A DNA stretch of 64,000 nucleotides from an uncultured bacterium (lineage in GTDB: Bacteria > Cyanobacteriota > Vampirovibrionia > Gastranaerophilales > Gastranaerophilaceae), in assembly GCA_900319365.1 (NCBI GenBank), contig ONOE01000001.1:124001-188000 (forward strand), written 5' to 3'. Positions 53,595 through 62,201 of the stretch are shown in pieces. The first letter of the stretch is position 1, and each line of letters starts with the position of its first letter. The notes under the pieces were generated by a model. It saw only the letters and a list, made by a program, of their open reading frames with translations. It made no database searches and had not been told where the DNA came from. The position numbers and the translations under genes are program-made.

Positions 53595-54152
53595 CTAGAC
53601 TCTGTCTAAGTATTCATTAGTTCTTGTATCAACTCTTATTGTATCGCCGTTTGCAACAAAGAACGGAACGTTTACAACTGCGCCTGTTTCAAGAGTTGCA
53701 GGTTTTGTACCGCCTTGAGAAGTATTGCCTTTTTCTGACGGAGGAGTATCAACAACTTGTAATTCAACATGTGCAGGAATATCAACACCGATAATTCTGC
53801 CGTCATACAATAAAATCATAACATTCATGTTTTCTTTTAAGTATTTTTTACCGTCGCCGACTTGATCTTCAGATACATGCAACTGATCATAAGTTTCATT
53901 ATCCATCATTACATAATCGGTGCCTTCTTTATATAAATATTGCATTTCACGTCTGTCAAGAGTAGCTTTTGCAACTTTTTCACCTGCTCTGAAAGTTTTT
54001 TCAACTACCTGACCTGTCATAACATTTTTCAATTTTGATCTGACGAATGCAGAACCTTTACCCGGTTTAACGTGCAAAAATTCAACAACAGTCCATAAAC
54101 CGTTGTCTAATTCTATTGTCAAACCTGTTTTAAAATCGTTTACTGAAATCAT
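53595..54152 (-). CDS. efp: Elongation factor P
   Basis: 185 residues from ATG 54152 (AGGGG site), normal for the family. The KOW domain has [14 protein letters not shown] with Lys32 at the tip of the loop that is modified in many bacteria. C-terminal domains end NEYLDRV. It relieves ribosome stalling at polyproline. No epmA/epmB or earP gene is nearby, so modification is unknown. Confidence 0.96.
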   Translation of the reverse strand: MISVNDFKTGLTIELDNGLWTVVEFLHVKPGKGSAFVRSKLKNVMTGQVVEKTFRAGEKVAKATLDRREMQYLYKEGTDYVMMDNETYDQLHVSEDQVGDGKKYLKENMNVMILLYDGRIIGVDIPAHVELQVVDTPPSEKGNTSQGGTKPATLETGAVVNVPFFVANGDTIRVDTRTNEYLDRV

Positions 54153-54252
54153 ATTTTTCCCCTTATAAAAAGTAAAATTTCTCTTTTTCAATCAGATAAT
54201 AACATAAAAACAAATTTTTACAAAGATTTAGCAAAAGTTGTAACATTATAAA

Positions 54253-55083
54253 TTACATATCTAAACCCAAGTCAAGAGCAGGAGCATTGGCAACTATTGC
54301 GCTTGATGATATTATATCAACCCCGCATTCTGCAATTTGGCGAATGTTATTCAATTTTACATTTCCGCTTGCTTCAACAATTGCCTTATGATTGATAAGT
54401 TTTACGCCCTCTTTCATTTCGTCCAAGCTCATATTGTCAAGCATAATAATATCGACACCTAACGGCAACGCCTCTTTTACCTGTTCAAGCGTATCACATT
54501 CAAGTTCGAGTTTATGTGCATGAGATAAATTTGCTTTTACCATTTTAACGGCATTTGTAACAGAACCCGCAACCTTAATATGGTTATCTTTTATCATTGC
54601 ACAATCCGATAAATTAAATCTGTGCAAAGCACCTCCACCGCATTTTACGGCATATTTTTCAAATGCTCTGAAATTCGGAGTTGTTTTTCTTGTATCAACT
54701 ATTTTGCAAGGCAAATCACCGATTGCCTGCTGATATTTATGAGTTTCTGTCGCAATTCCGCTCATTCGCTGAATATAATTAAGAGAAACTCTTTCACCCA
54801 AAAGCAAATATTTTCCCGGACCTTTTAAGGTTGCAAGCACATCACCTTTTTTAATTTCATCGCCGTCTTTAAATAACAAATTCACTTCAACGCTATCAGA
54901 AAGCACTTTGAAAACTGTTTTAAACACCTCTAAACCGCAAACAATACCATCAACTCTTGATGTAAGTTTTGCATTAAATATATTATTTTCGGTTAAAATA
55001 CTTTCCGTTGTAACATCGCCGAATCCGATATCTTCTTGCAATGCGTTTTTTACATGTTGTTCTACATAAAAATTACTTAACAT
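54253..55083 (-). CDS. nadC: Nicotinate-nucleotide pyrophosphorylase (carboxylating)
   Basis: 276 residues. EDIGFGDVTTESIL, RMSGIATETHKY, DTRKTTPNFR, AVKCGGGALHRFNLSD and MLDNMSLDE are diagnostic of QPRTase. It turns quinolinate and PRPP into nicotinate mononucleotide. Its start overlaps the nadB stop by 7 nt, so the two form the de novo NAD operon. nadA is not in the window. Confidence 0.97.
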   Translation of the reverse strand: MLSNFYVEQHVKNALQEDIGFGDVTTESILTENNIFNAKLTSRVDGIVCGLEVFKTVFKVLSDSVEVNLLFKDGDEIKKGDVLATLKGPGKYLLLGERVSLNYIQRMSGIATETHKYQQAIGDLPCKIVDTRKTTPNFRAFEKYAVKCGGGALHRFNLSDCAMIKDNHIKVAGSVTNAVKMVKANLSHAHKLELECDTLEQVKEALPLGVDIIMLDNMSLDEMKEGVKLINHKAIVEASGNVKLNNIRQIAECGVDIISSSAIVANAPALDLGLDM

Positions 55084-56657
55084 AATACCATTTCCTTTTT
55101 TACTTCACTATGACGGGGAACTTTATCTGTTTGCAAATAATCCGTTCTGTAATGTGCCCCTCTTGATTCTTTACGATTTAATGCCGATTGAATAATCAAT
55201 TTCGCAACCGTTATCATATTTCTCAATTCATATTCTTCAATACTTGCACAAATATCAGGTTTATTAAATTCTTTTTCAATTTCACATACATCATTTAATG
55301 CCGTAGTTAAAGATTTTTCATCCCTGAAAATTCCTACATTGTTCCACATTGTGTCTTTTAATCTTTGTTTAAATGATTGCAAAACTTTTTCTTCTGTTTT
55401 TTGAACATTTGCGGGTTCATACATTTCAACCGTTTCGGATTTTGTATAATCTTTATTATTTAAATGCTGTGCCGTTTCATAAGCACAAACAACACATTCC
55501 AAGATTGAATTACTTGCAAGCCTGTTTGCTCCGTGCAATCCCGTTGAAGAAACTTCGCCGACGGCATAAAGATTTTTTATGGAAGTTTCGCCGTTGAAAT
55601 TTGTTTTTACCCCGCCCATAAAATAATGCGCAGCAGGTGCAACGGGGGTATAATCATGTGTAATATCAATTCCGTAGCTTGCACATTTTTGATTAATCGT
55701 CGGAAATCTTTTTAGTAATTTTTCTTTTCCGATAACAGTTGCATTAAGATAAACATTATCAATTTTATTTTTCTGCATTTCCGTATAATTGGCTCTTGCA
55801 ACTATATCACGGGGAGCAAGTTCTTTTCTGGGGTCATATTTAATCATATATTCCGTGCCGTCTTTTAAGCATAATTTTGCCCCTTCACCTCTGACGGCTT
55901 CACTTATTAAAAATCTGTTATGATGTTCGGGGTCATCAATTGCTAACGCTGTCGGATGAAATTGTACAAATTCCATATCTCTTAAAACCGCACCCGCTCT
56001 GTAACAAATTGAAAAACCGTCGCCCGTTGCACATTGAGGATTTGTCGTATATTTGTAAAGCTGACCGATTCCGCCGCTTGCAAGAATTGTAACATCAGAA
56101 ATTATTTGTTCATATTTGCTGTTATCAAAAGTAACAACTCCCTCGCAAATATTATCTTTTACAACCAAATCCACTATTGCGGTGTTTTCTTTAATTTCAA
56201 TATCAGGAACTTTTTTAACGGCATGCATTAAAGCTTTTTCCATTTCTCTGCCCGTTGCATCTCCGCCCGAATGCAAAATTCTTCTGACACTATGTGCCGC
56301 TTCTTTGGTCAAAGTGAAATTGCCGTTTTCATCTCTGTCAAAATTTACACCGAATTTCAACAAATCTTTTACAACACTATCAGAATTTTCGCTGATAAAT
56401 TCCACGCTGTCTTTTTCGCTTAATCCTGCGCCCGCAACCAGAGTATCTTTAACATGGCATTCGACGCTGTCATTTTTATTTGAATGCAATACGGCAACCA
56501 TTCCGCCCTGCGCATAGTACGAATTGCTTTCACCGAACTTATCCTTTGTAATGAGCAGGATTTTACTTTCAGGATTTAACTCGTTTAACTTTAATGCGGT
56601 ATACAACCCTGAAATTCCGCTGCCGATAATAGTTGTGTCGTAATGTGTGTTTTTCAT
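55077..56657 (-). CDS. nadB: L-aspartate oxidase
   Basis: 526 residues. The FAD loop (TTIIGSGISGLYTALKL), HSGGDATGREME, QFHPTAL, GARGE-like VRGEGAKL and VGEVSSTGLHGANRLASNS are typical. It oxidises aspartate to iminoaspartate, the first step to quinolinate. It is coupled to nadC. The C-terminal helical domain is normal. Confidence 0.97.
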   Translation of the reverse strand: MKNTHYDTTIIGSGISGLYTALKLNELNPESKILLITKDKFGESNSYYAQGGMVAVLHSNKNDSVECHVKDTLVAGAGLSEKDSVEFISENSDSVVKDLLKFGVNFDRDENGNFTLTKEAAHSVRRILHSGGDATGREMEKALMHAVKKVPDIEIKENTAIVDLVVKDNICEGVVTFDNSKYEQIISDVTILASGGIGQLYKYTTNPQCATGDGFSICYRAGAVLRDMEFVQFHPTALAIDDPEHHNRFLISEAVRGEGAKLCLKDGTEYMIKYDPRKELAPRDIVARANYTEMQKNKIDNVYLNATVIGKEKLLKRFPTINQKCASYGIDITHDYTPVAPAAHYFMGGVKTNFNGETSIKNLYAVGEVSSTGLHGANRLASNSILECVVCAYETAQHLNNKDYTKSETVEMYEPANVQKTEEKVLQSFKQRLKDTMWNNVGIFRDEKSLTTALNDVCEIEKEFNKPDICASIEEYELRNMITVAKLIIQSALNRKESRGAHYRTDYLQTDKVPRHSEVKKEMVLC

Positions 56658-56933
56658 ATTTTATTCATTCCCACTTTTTATTTACCAATAATAATACTAT
56701 AAAAATACAGATATAAAATAGTATTCTAAAACCCTCATCCGAAAATCTGATTTTCGGGTGAGGGTTTACACCCCAATATCCCGCATTCATTTTTTTATTA
56801 AATTTCTATTAAAATAAAAATCCAAACAAAAAGGCGGATAATATTATCTTTAAATGATGTACAATTTTTGCTTAATTTTCGTTTGCCGATATTCAAATAA
56901 TTTAATACGCATTAAATCAAATGAGGTAATACA
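56658..56933 (+). promoter_or_regulatory. Divergent nadB / response-regulator intergenic region
   Basis: A 19-bp near-perfect stem (56729-56747 with 56749-56767, AACCCTCA/TGAGGGTT outer part) is centred here; related to the CCCTCACCCG word at 28545. The downstream AT-rich part leads to the AGGTAA site of the regulator gene. No clear promoter pair is assigned. Confidence 0.5.
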
Positions 56934-57605
56934 ATGTTAAATACACCGCCTATAAAAATAATGTTAGTAGAAGATTATAAACTCATGCGAGTAGGCTTAA
57001 AATCTCTGTTTGAACCAAAAGACGGCATTGAAGTAACAACCGAAGCGCAAACAGGAAAAGAAGCCGTCGAAAAATTCAAAACCAATCACCCCGATATCAC
57101 GCTTATGGATATCGGTTTGCCTGACATTTCAGGTATTGAAGCAACCCGAAGAATTTTAGAACTGAATACCAACGCCAAAATAATTATGCTGACTTCTCAT
57201 TTAAGCGAAAAAGAAGTTACCGATTCAATAGAATCAGGCGCTTGCGCTTACGTAATGAAAGATATTAATACAGATATATTAAAAATGATTATAAAAACCA
57301 TAAAAGACGGCGCCATGTGGATTGATCCGCTTGCCGTTCCGATTTTAAGAGAAAAAAACAAAAGTGTTATCCCGCAAAGAAAAATGTCTCGGGCAATGTT
57401 TCGAAGTCAGCACGCAAACCTTACGCAAAGAGAATATGAAGTTTTAAAACTTATAGTAGAAGGTAAATCCAACAACGAAATTGCCAAAGAATTGACAATA
57501 TCCTCTCACACCGCAAAAGCTCACGTTTGTAATATTATCCAAAAGCTTCTGGTAGATGACCGCACACAAGCCGCCGTCAAAGCATTAAAAGAAGGATTGG
57601 TATAA
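56934..57605 (+). CDS. NarL/FixJ-family response regulator
   Basis: 223 residues. The receiver (IKIMLVEDYKLMRVGLKSLF, phospho-Asp59 in LMDIGLPD, Thr/Lys switch in MLTSHLSE and VMKD) is followed by a LuxR-type HTH (LTQREYEVLKLIVEGKSNNE, then SSHTAKAHVCNIIQKL). No histidine kinase adjoins, so it is an orphan regulator here. A GAGGTAA site precedes the ATG. A terminator follows. Confidence 0.93.
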   Translation: MLNTPPIKIMLVEDYKLMRVGLKSLFEPKDGIEVTTEAQTGKEAVEKFKTNHPDITLMDIGLPDISGIEATRRILELNTNAKIIMLTSHLSEKEVTDSIESGACAYVMKDINTDILKMIIKTIKDGAMWIDPLAVPILREKNKSVIPQRKMSRAMFRSQHANLTQREYEVLKLIVEGKSNNEIAKELTISSHTAKAHVCNIIQKLLVDDRTQAAVKALKEGLV

Positions 57606-57695
57606 TATTTAGGTTTATAGGTTCATAAGTTTTTTACGGTAATTTTGAAATTGAAAATTAAAAATCACCTTATAAAATCTGTATAGTATAAAAAT

Positions 57696-57727
57696 AGGGA
57701 AGTTAAAATATTTTTAACTTCCCCATT
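57696..57727. terminator. Bidirectional terminator between response regulator and nusA
   Basis: GGGAAGTTAAAA (57696-57707) and TTTTAACTTCCC (57711-57722) form a 12-bp perfect stem with a 3-nt loop. T-rich tracts lie on both sides (CATTTTTC on the plus strand and TATTTTTAT on the minus), so it can end both convergent transcripts. Confidence 0.8.
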
Positions 57728-57750
57728 TTTCTTTGACTTTATACTAATAA

Positions 57751-59052
57751 TTATTCTTCAGAATTTACGTTTGTTTCATCTGCAATGTTTTCTTCTTCAG
57801 AAACCAAATCATCTTCATCAACAGCCTGTTGATTCATTTCTTCTTCGATTTCTTCATGAAGTTCGTCAGAGTTTAAGATATCACCCGCTTTATCTGCTTG
57901 AATTTCATCATCAACAGTTTCTTGCGGCTCTTGATCTTCCATATCTTCAGGAACTTTATTTTGCTCTTGTGCTTGAATTTCTTCGGCTTTTTCCATTTGA
58001 GAAACAGATTTAATATCAATCTTCCAACCTGTTAATTTGTGAGCAAGTCTGACATTCTGTCCCTCACGGCCGATTGCAAGCGACAATTGATCATCGGGAA
58101 CTACAACCAAAGCTTCATGAGCTTCTTCATCATCTGCCATAATATCTACAGATACTACTCTTGCAGGTGAAAGAGCGTTAACGATATATTCAACGGGGTC
58201 CTCCGAATATCTAACGATATCGATTTTTTCGTTTTTCAATTCACCAACGATTGTCTGTATTCTTGAACCTCTGGGTCCTATGCAAGCACCGACAGAATCA
58301 ACTTCGGGATCATTTGACCATACGGCAATTTTTGTTCTGTAACCTGCTTCTCTTGAAATTGATTTGATTTCAACGATTCCGTCTTCAATTTCGGGAACTT
58401 CCAATTCAAACAATTCTCTAACGATTTCAGGATGAGCGTGTGAAACGATTACTTGGGGTAATCTTGTTGTTTCTTTTACGTTCAAAACGAAAACTCTGAT
58501 TCTGTTTCCGGGTTTGTAATATTCACCGGGGATTTGTTCTTTTCTGGGCATAATTGCATCAATTTTACCGATATTTACGATAACATTTCTTCTGTCATCA
58601 ACTCTTTGGATAATACCTGTGATAAGTGTTCCTTTTTTATCCAAAAATTCGTTTAATACAAGGTTTCTTTCAGCTTCTCTGATTCTTTGAGTGAGAACCT
58701 GATTTGCAGCCTGAGCAGCAATTCTGCCGAATTGATCAGGGGTAACTTCAAGTTTAACTTCGTCCCCCAATTCAACATCTTCGTCGATTTCTTTTGCATC
58801 TTCTAAAGATATTTGGTTATCAGGATCTTCAACCTTGTCAACAACCGTTTTACCTTTGAAAATACCAATTTCGCCGTTTTGTTCATCAAGAATTGCTTCA
58901 ACATTTTCCAATTCTTTTACTCTTAAATGTTTTTTGTATGCTGCAACCATTGCATCACAAAGTGATGATACGATTACTTCTCTTGAAATTCCTTTTTCTC
59001 TTTCAAGTTCTTCGAAAACTTCGTTTAAGTTTCCTGCTCCGATTTTAATCAT
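57751..59052 (-). CDS. nusA: Transcription termination/antitermination factor NusA
   Basis: 433 residues. The N-terminal RNAP-binding domain (EVIVSSLCDAMVAAYKK), S1 domain (LITGIIQRVDDRRNVIVNI) and KH domains (GACIGPRGSRIQTIVGEL, LAIGREGQNVRLAHKLTGW) are present. The last 80 residues form a very acidic tail. It modulates pausing and termination. It is separated from rimP by an inserted S23/IVP element, and ylxR-infB are about 12 kb away. Confidence 0.97.
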   Translation of the reverse strand: MIKIGAGNLNEVFEELEREKGISREVIVSSLCDAMVAAYKKHLRVKELENVEAILDEQNGEIGIFKGKTVVDKVEDPDNQISLEDAKEIDEDVELGDEVKLEVTPDQFGRIAAQAANQVLTQRIREAERNLVLNEFLDKKGTLITGIIQRVDDRRNVIVNIGKIDAIMPRKEQIPGEYYKPGNRIRVFVLNVKETTRLPQVIVSHAHPEIVRELFELEVPEIEDGIVEIKSISREAGYRTKIAVWSNDPEVDSVGACIGPRGSRIQTIVGELKNEKIDIVRYSEDPVEYIVNALSPARVVSVDIMADDEEAHEALVVVPDDQLSLAIGREGQNVRLAHKLTGWKIDIKSVSQMEKAEEIQAQEQNKVPEDMEDQEPQETVDDEIQADKAGDILNSDELHEEIEEEMNQQAVDEDDLVSEEENIADETNVNSEE

Positions 59053-59068
59053 TGTTTTATTCTCCTTT

Positions 59069-59514
59069 ATTAAATAAGTTTATAAGTTCATAGGTTTATA
59101 AGTTTATAAGTCAGTATCAGATTTTATAATATACTTTCTAAATCCGATTAATAAAGCATTAACTTTTTTTAGCAATTCTTCATCTTTACTTATATCTTTT
59201 ATAAATCCCAATTCTTTTGCAATTATTAATTGTGTTTCAACTTCAGTTAATGAACCCATTGCAATATTTATAAATCTGCTGTTTTCTTTATTAGACATGC
59301 GCATATTGCCCTCTGCTATATTTGACGGGATAGAAATTACAGCTCTTTTTATTTGTGAAGTCAGTCCGAATTGTTCTTCTTTCGGGAACTTTTCAGTCAA
59401 TTTATATACCGCTTTTACTAATTCTATTGATTTTTTCCAAACTTCTAAATCCTGATAATACATCTGATTTCCTTAAATCACTTATAAACCTATGAACTTA
59501 TAAACTTATTTAAT
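59069..59514 (-). mobile_element. IVS-like element: S23/IVP gene within a 35-bp perfect inverted repeat
   Basis: Positions 59069-59103 and 59480-59514 are exact reverse complements over 35 bp (AT-rich, core TTTATAAGTTCATAGG). They enclose only the four-helix-bundle gene; its stop codon begins at the base after the left arm. In the rimP-nusA transcript the arms would form a long stem that RNase III could excise, as in 23S rRNA intervening sequences. The right arm overlaps the rimP stop codon. Half-arm copies occur at 28363-28382 and related ones near 53561 and 57611. No target duplication is evident. Confidence 0.75.
59104..59463 (-). CDS. Four-helix-bundle protein (S23/IVP family)
   Basis: 119 residues. 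YQDLEVWKKSIELVKAVYKLTEKFP and SQIKRAVISIPSNIAEGNMR are the family signature. These proteins are encoded in 23S rRNA intervening sequences and elsewhere; the pentameric bundle is basic and possibly nucleic-acid binding, but its role is unknown. An AAGGAA site precedes the ATG. The gene fills an inverted-repeat-bounded element between rimP and nusA. Confidence 0.93.
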   Translation of the reverse strand: MYYQDLEVWKKSIELVKAVYKLTEKFPKEEQFGLTSQIKRAVISIPSNIAEGNMRMSNKENSRFINIAMGSLTEVETQLIIAKELGFIKDISKDEELLKKVNALLIGFRKYIIKSDTDL

Positions 59515-59992
59515 CAATATACAATTTCGCTGATTGGATATTGTTTTTCGGGATATGCAATTCCTGACCGTCGTCAAATCGGAAAAACGTTAATCCCTCA
59601 TTTGTGTCATAGTCTATAATTTCTCCTTTGAAAATTTTTTCACTTTCACCCTCAAGAGGTTCTTTTAGTTTTATACTGACCCTGCGCCCTTTGAAAATGA
59701 TAAATTCCTTTTCAGACTTGAATTTTCTCTCCAACCCCGGAGATGAAACTTCCAAATAATACTTAACTGGAATTAATTCATCCAAAAAGTTTTCAAGGCT
59801 TCTTGTTACGTTTTCGCAATCATCTAGCGTAATATCACGCTCTTTGGAATACAAAAATATTCGCAAATACCAGCGATGATTTTCTTTTGAAAAATCTATC
59901 TCAACAGGAATAAGATTAAAACGCATTGCCGTATTTTCAATCAAAGGCGTAATTTTTGATAAAATTTCTAATCTGTTTACTTCCTGTTTCAT
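59510..59992 (-). CDS. rimP: Ribosome maturation factor RimP
   Basis: 160 residues from ATG 59992 (AAAGG site); an in-frame start at 60043 would bury this site. IPVEIDFSKENHRWYLRIFLY, DITLDDCENVTRSLENFLDE and YYLEVSSPGLERKFKSEKEF are RimP motifs. It assists 30S assembly. Its stop codon lies inside the right arm of the IVS-like inverted repeat, hinting that insertion occurred at the gene end. Confidence 0.95.
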   Translation of the reverse strand: MKQEVNRLEILSKITPLIENTAMRFNLIPVEIDFSKENHRWYLRIFLYSKERDITLDDCENVTRSLENFLDELIPVKYYLEVSSPGLERKFKSEKEFIIFKGRRVSIKLKEPLEGESEKIFKGEIIDYDTNEGLTFFRFDDGQELHIPKNNIQSAKLYID

Positions 59993-60355
59993 TTTTTGAC
60001 CTTTCGTTTGTTTTGAGTTAAACAAAAATATTTGCCCAATCATTTTTTTACAAAGATACTAAGATACTGAGGCGCTAAGATGCTAAGTTCATTTAAGCCC
60101 AATTGGCAATTTAGGATTTTTATAGTGTACAACTTTTGCAATATTTCTTAGTGCCTTAGTATCCTGGTATCCTGGTATCCTGGTATCCTGGTATCTTCTG
60201 TTCATTACTGAAAAAAGAACGGGGGCACCGTTCTTTTTTAATCCAAGCAATACTGCTTTTGTTCATTAATATTCTATTATAATACTCCAAAAATGTAAAG
60301 TGCAGAGTAAAGAAATATAAAGCAGGCCTATAAAAAAGCAACTTACAAGACTTAT
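59993..60355. repeat. lepA-rimP intergenic repeats
   Basis: TATCCTGG is repeated four times plus TATC at 60160-60195 (8-bp unit). GATACTGAGGCGCTAAGA (60064-60081) is inverted-repeated at 60147-60164 with two mismatches, giving a hairpin about 100 nt long. A related AGTATCTTAGTATC word lies at 52907-52931. No gene is credible. Confidence 0.75.
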
Positions 60356-62161
60356 TTAGCTTTCTTCATCAAGGCTTAATATTGCCATGAATGCTTCTTG
60401 CGGAATTTCTACGCTGCCGACGGATTTCATACGTTTTTTACCTTTTTTCTGTTTTTCCAACAGTTTTCTTTTACGTGTAATATCACCGCCATAGCATTTT
60501 GCAAGAACGTTTTTACGCATTGCTTTAATATTTGTTCTTGCAATAATTCTTCCGCCAACCGCAGCCTGAATAGGCACTTCAAACAATTGTTTCGGAATAA
60601 TTTCTTTTAATTTTACGGTCAATTTTTGTCCGATATGATAAGCGCTGTCCGCATGACAAATTACAGACAATGCATCCACAACTTCACCCGCAAGCATAAT
60701 ATCAAGTTTTACAAGGTTTGAACGCTTGTATCCGCAAAATTCATAATCCATACTTGCGTAACCTTTTGTTCTTGATTTCAATTGATCATAAAAATCCGTA
60801 ATAACTTCATTCAAAGGAATTTCATAAGTCAGGTCAACCCTTGTTTTATCAAGATAAACCATATTTTTAAATATTCCTCTTTTGGACTGTGCAAGTTCCA
60901 TCAATGTTCCGACATAATCATTCGGCGCTAAGATTTGAACTTTGACATAAGGTTCTTCGATATAATCTCTATACTGTGCATCGGGAAGATTTGACGGATT
61001 GTCTATATCAATAACTTCGCCGTTTGTTTTGTGAACCTTATAAACAACTGACGGTGCGGTTGTAATTAAAGAAAGATTGTATTCTCTTTCCAGTCTTTCC
61101 TGCACGATTTCCATGTGCAGCATTCCTAAAAAGCCGCATCTGAAACCAAACCCCAATGCATTTGAGGTTTCAGGTTCAAAAGTTATACTGCTGTCGTTTA
61201 ATTTTAATTTTTCAAGCGATTCTTTCAAATCCGCATAATCTTCATTATCAACGGGATAAAGTCCTGAAAAAACCATCGGCAGAGCCTCTTTATACCCCGG
61301 GAGCGGTTCTTTTGCGGGATTTTCAACCGTCGTTAAAGTATCGCCGACAAATCTGGTCAATTCTTTTATTGAACCCGCAAAATATCCTACATCTCCGCAG
61401 GTTAGCTTTTCAACAGGGATTCTGTGCGGATTTTGATAACCGAGTTCGACAATTTCGCATTCTTTGCCCGTTGCCATAAATTTGACCTTATCGCCGACTT
61501 TTACCGAACCGTCAACAATCTTAAAATAACAAACAGTTCCCAAATATTGATCGTATACGCTGTCAAAAATCAATGCTCTTAAAGGTTTGTCCGAATTATT
61601 TTCAGGTGCGGGAATATAATTAACAATCGCTTCTAAAACTTCATCAACTCCCTCGCCTGTTTTGGCACTCACGGGAATTGCCTTTGAGGTATCAAGTCCC
61701 AGAATTTCTTCTATTTCTTTTTTTACACCCTCAACATCAGCTGACGGCAGGTCTATTTTATTTATTACGGGAATTATTTCAAGATTTTGTTCAATCGCTA
61801 AATAAACATTTGCCAGAGTCTGCGCCTCAACTCCCTGTGTCGCATCAACAATTAACAATGCGCCCTCACACGCTGCAAGAGATCTTGAAACTTCATAAGA
61901 AAAATCAACGTGCCCCGGGGTATCAATCAAATTCAATTCGTAATCATTACCGTCTTTTGCATGATAATTCATTCTTGCGGCATTCAATTTAATCGTAATA
62001 CCGCGTTCTCTTTCAATATCCATTGAATCAAGCAATTGATCCTGCATATCACGTTTTGCAACAGTACCGGTTTTTTCCAAAAGCCTGTCTGCAAGGGTAG
62101 ATTTTCCGTGATCAATATGCGCTATTATGCAAAAATTTCTTACATTATCTCTTTTTGTCAT
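60356..62161 (-). CDS. lepA: Elongation factor 4 (LepA)
   Basis: 601 residues. [57 protein letters not shown] and the C-terminal domain ([20 protein letters not shown]) identify LepA. It acts on ribosome assembly and translation under stress. It is followed by the rimP-nusA cluster in the same direction. Confidence 0.98.
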   Translation of the reverse strand: MTKRDNVRNFCIIAHIDHGKSTLADRLLEKTGTVAKRDMQDQLLDSMDIERERGITIKLNAARMNYHAKDGNDYELNLIDTPGHVDFSYEVSRSLAACEGALLIVDATQGVEAQTLANVYLAIEQNLEIIPVINKIDLPSADVEGVKKEIEEILGLDTSKAIPVSAKTGEGVDEVLEAIVNYIPAPENNSDKPLRALIFDSVYDQYLGTVCYFKIVDGSVKVGDKVKFMATGKECEIVELGYQNPHRIPVEKLTCGDVGYFAGSIKELTRFVGDTLTTVENPAKEPLPGYKEALPMVFSGLYPVDNEDYADLKESLEKLKLNDSSITFEPETSNALGFGFRCGFLGMLHMEIVQERLEREYNLSLITTAPSVVYKVHKTNGEVIDIDNPSNLPDAQYRDYIEEPYVKVQILAPNDYVGTLMELAQSKRGIFKNMVYLDKTRVDLTYEIPLNEVITDFYDQLKSRTKGYASMDYEFCGYKRSNLVKLDIMLAGEVVDALSVICHADSAYHIGQKLTVKLKEIIPKQLFEVPIQAAVGGRIIARTNIKAMRKNVLAKCYGGDITRKRKLLEKQKKGKKRMKSVGSVEIPQEAFMAILSLDEES

Positions 62162-62201
62162 AATTTGATTATAGCGGAAAAAGAGTATAACTCAATAAGA
62201 T

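Noticed and set aside
60156-60341. Minus-strand 61-codon frame ending in a repeated GYQDTRIP pattern
   Set aside because: It is a direct translation of the 8-bp TATCCTGG tandem repeat and has no ribosome site.
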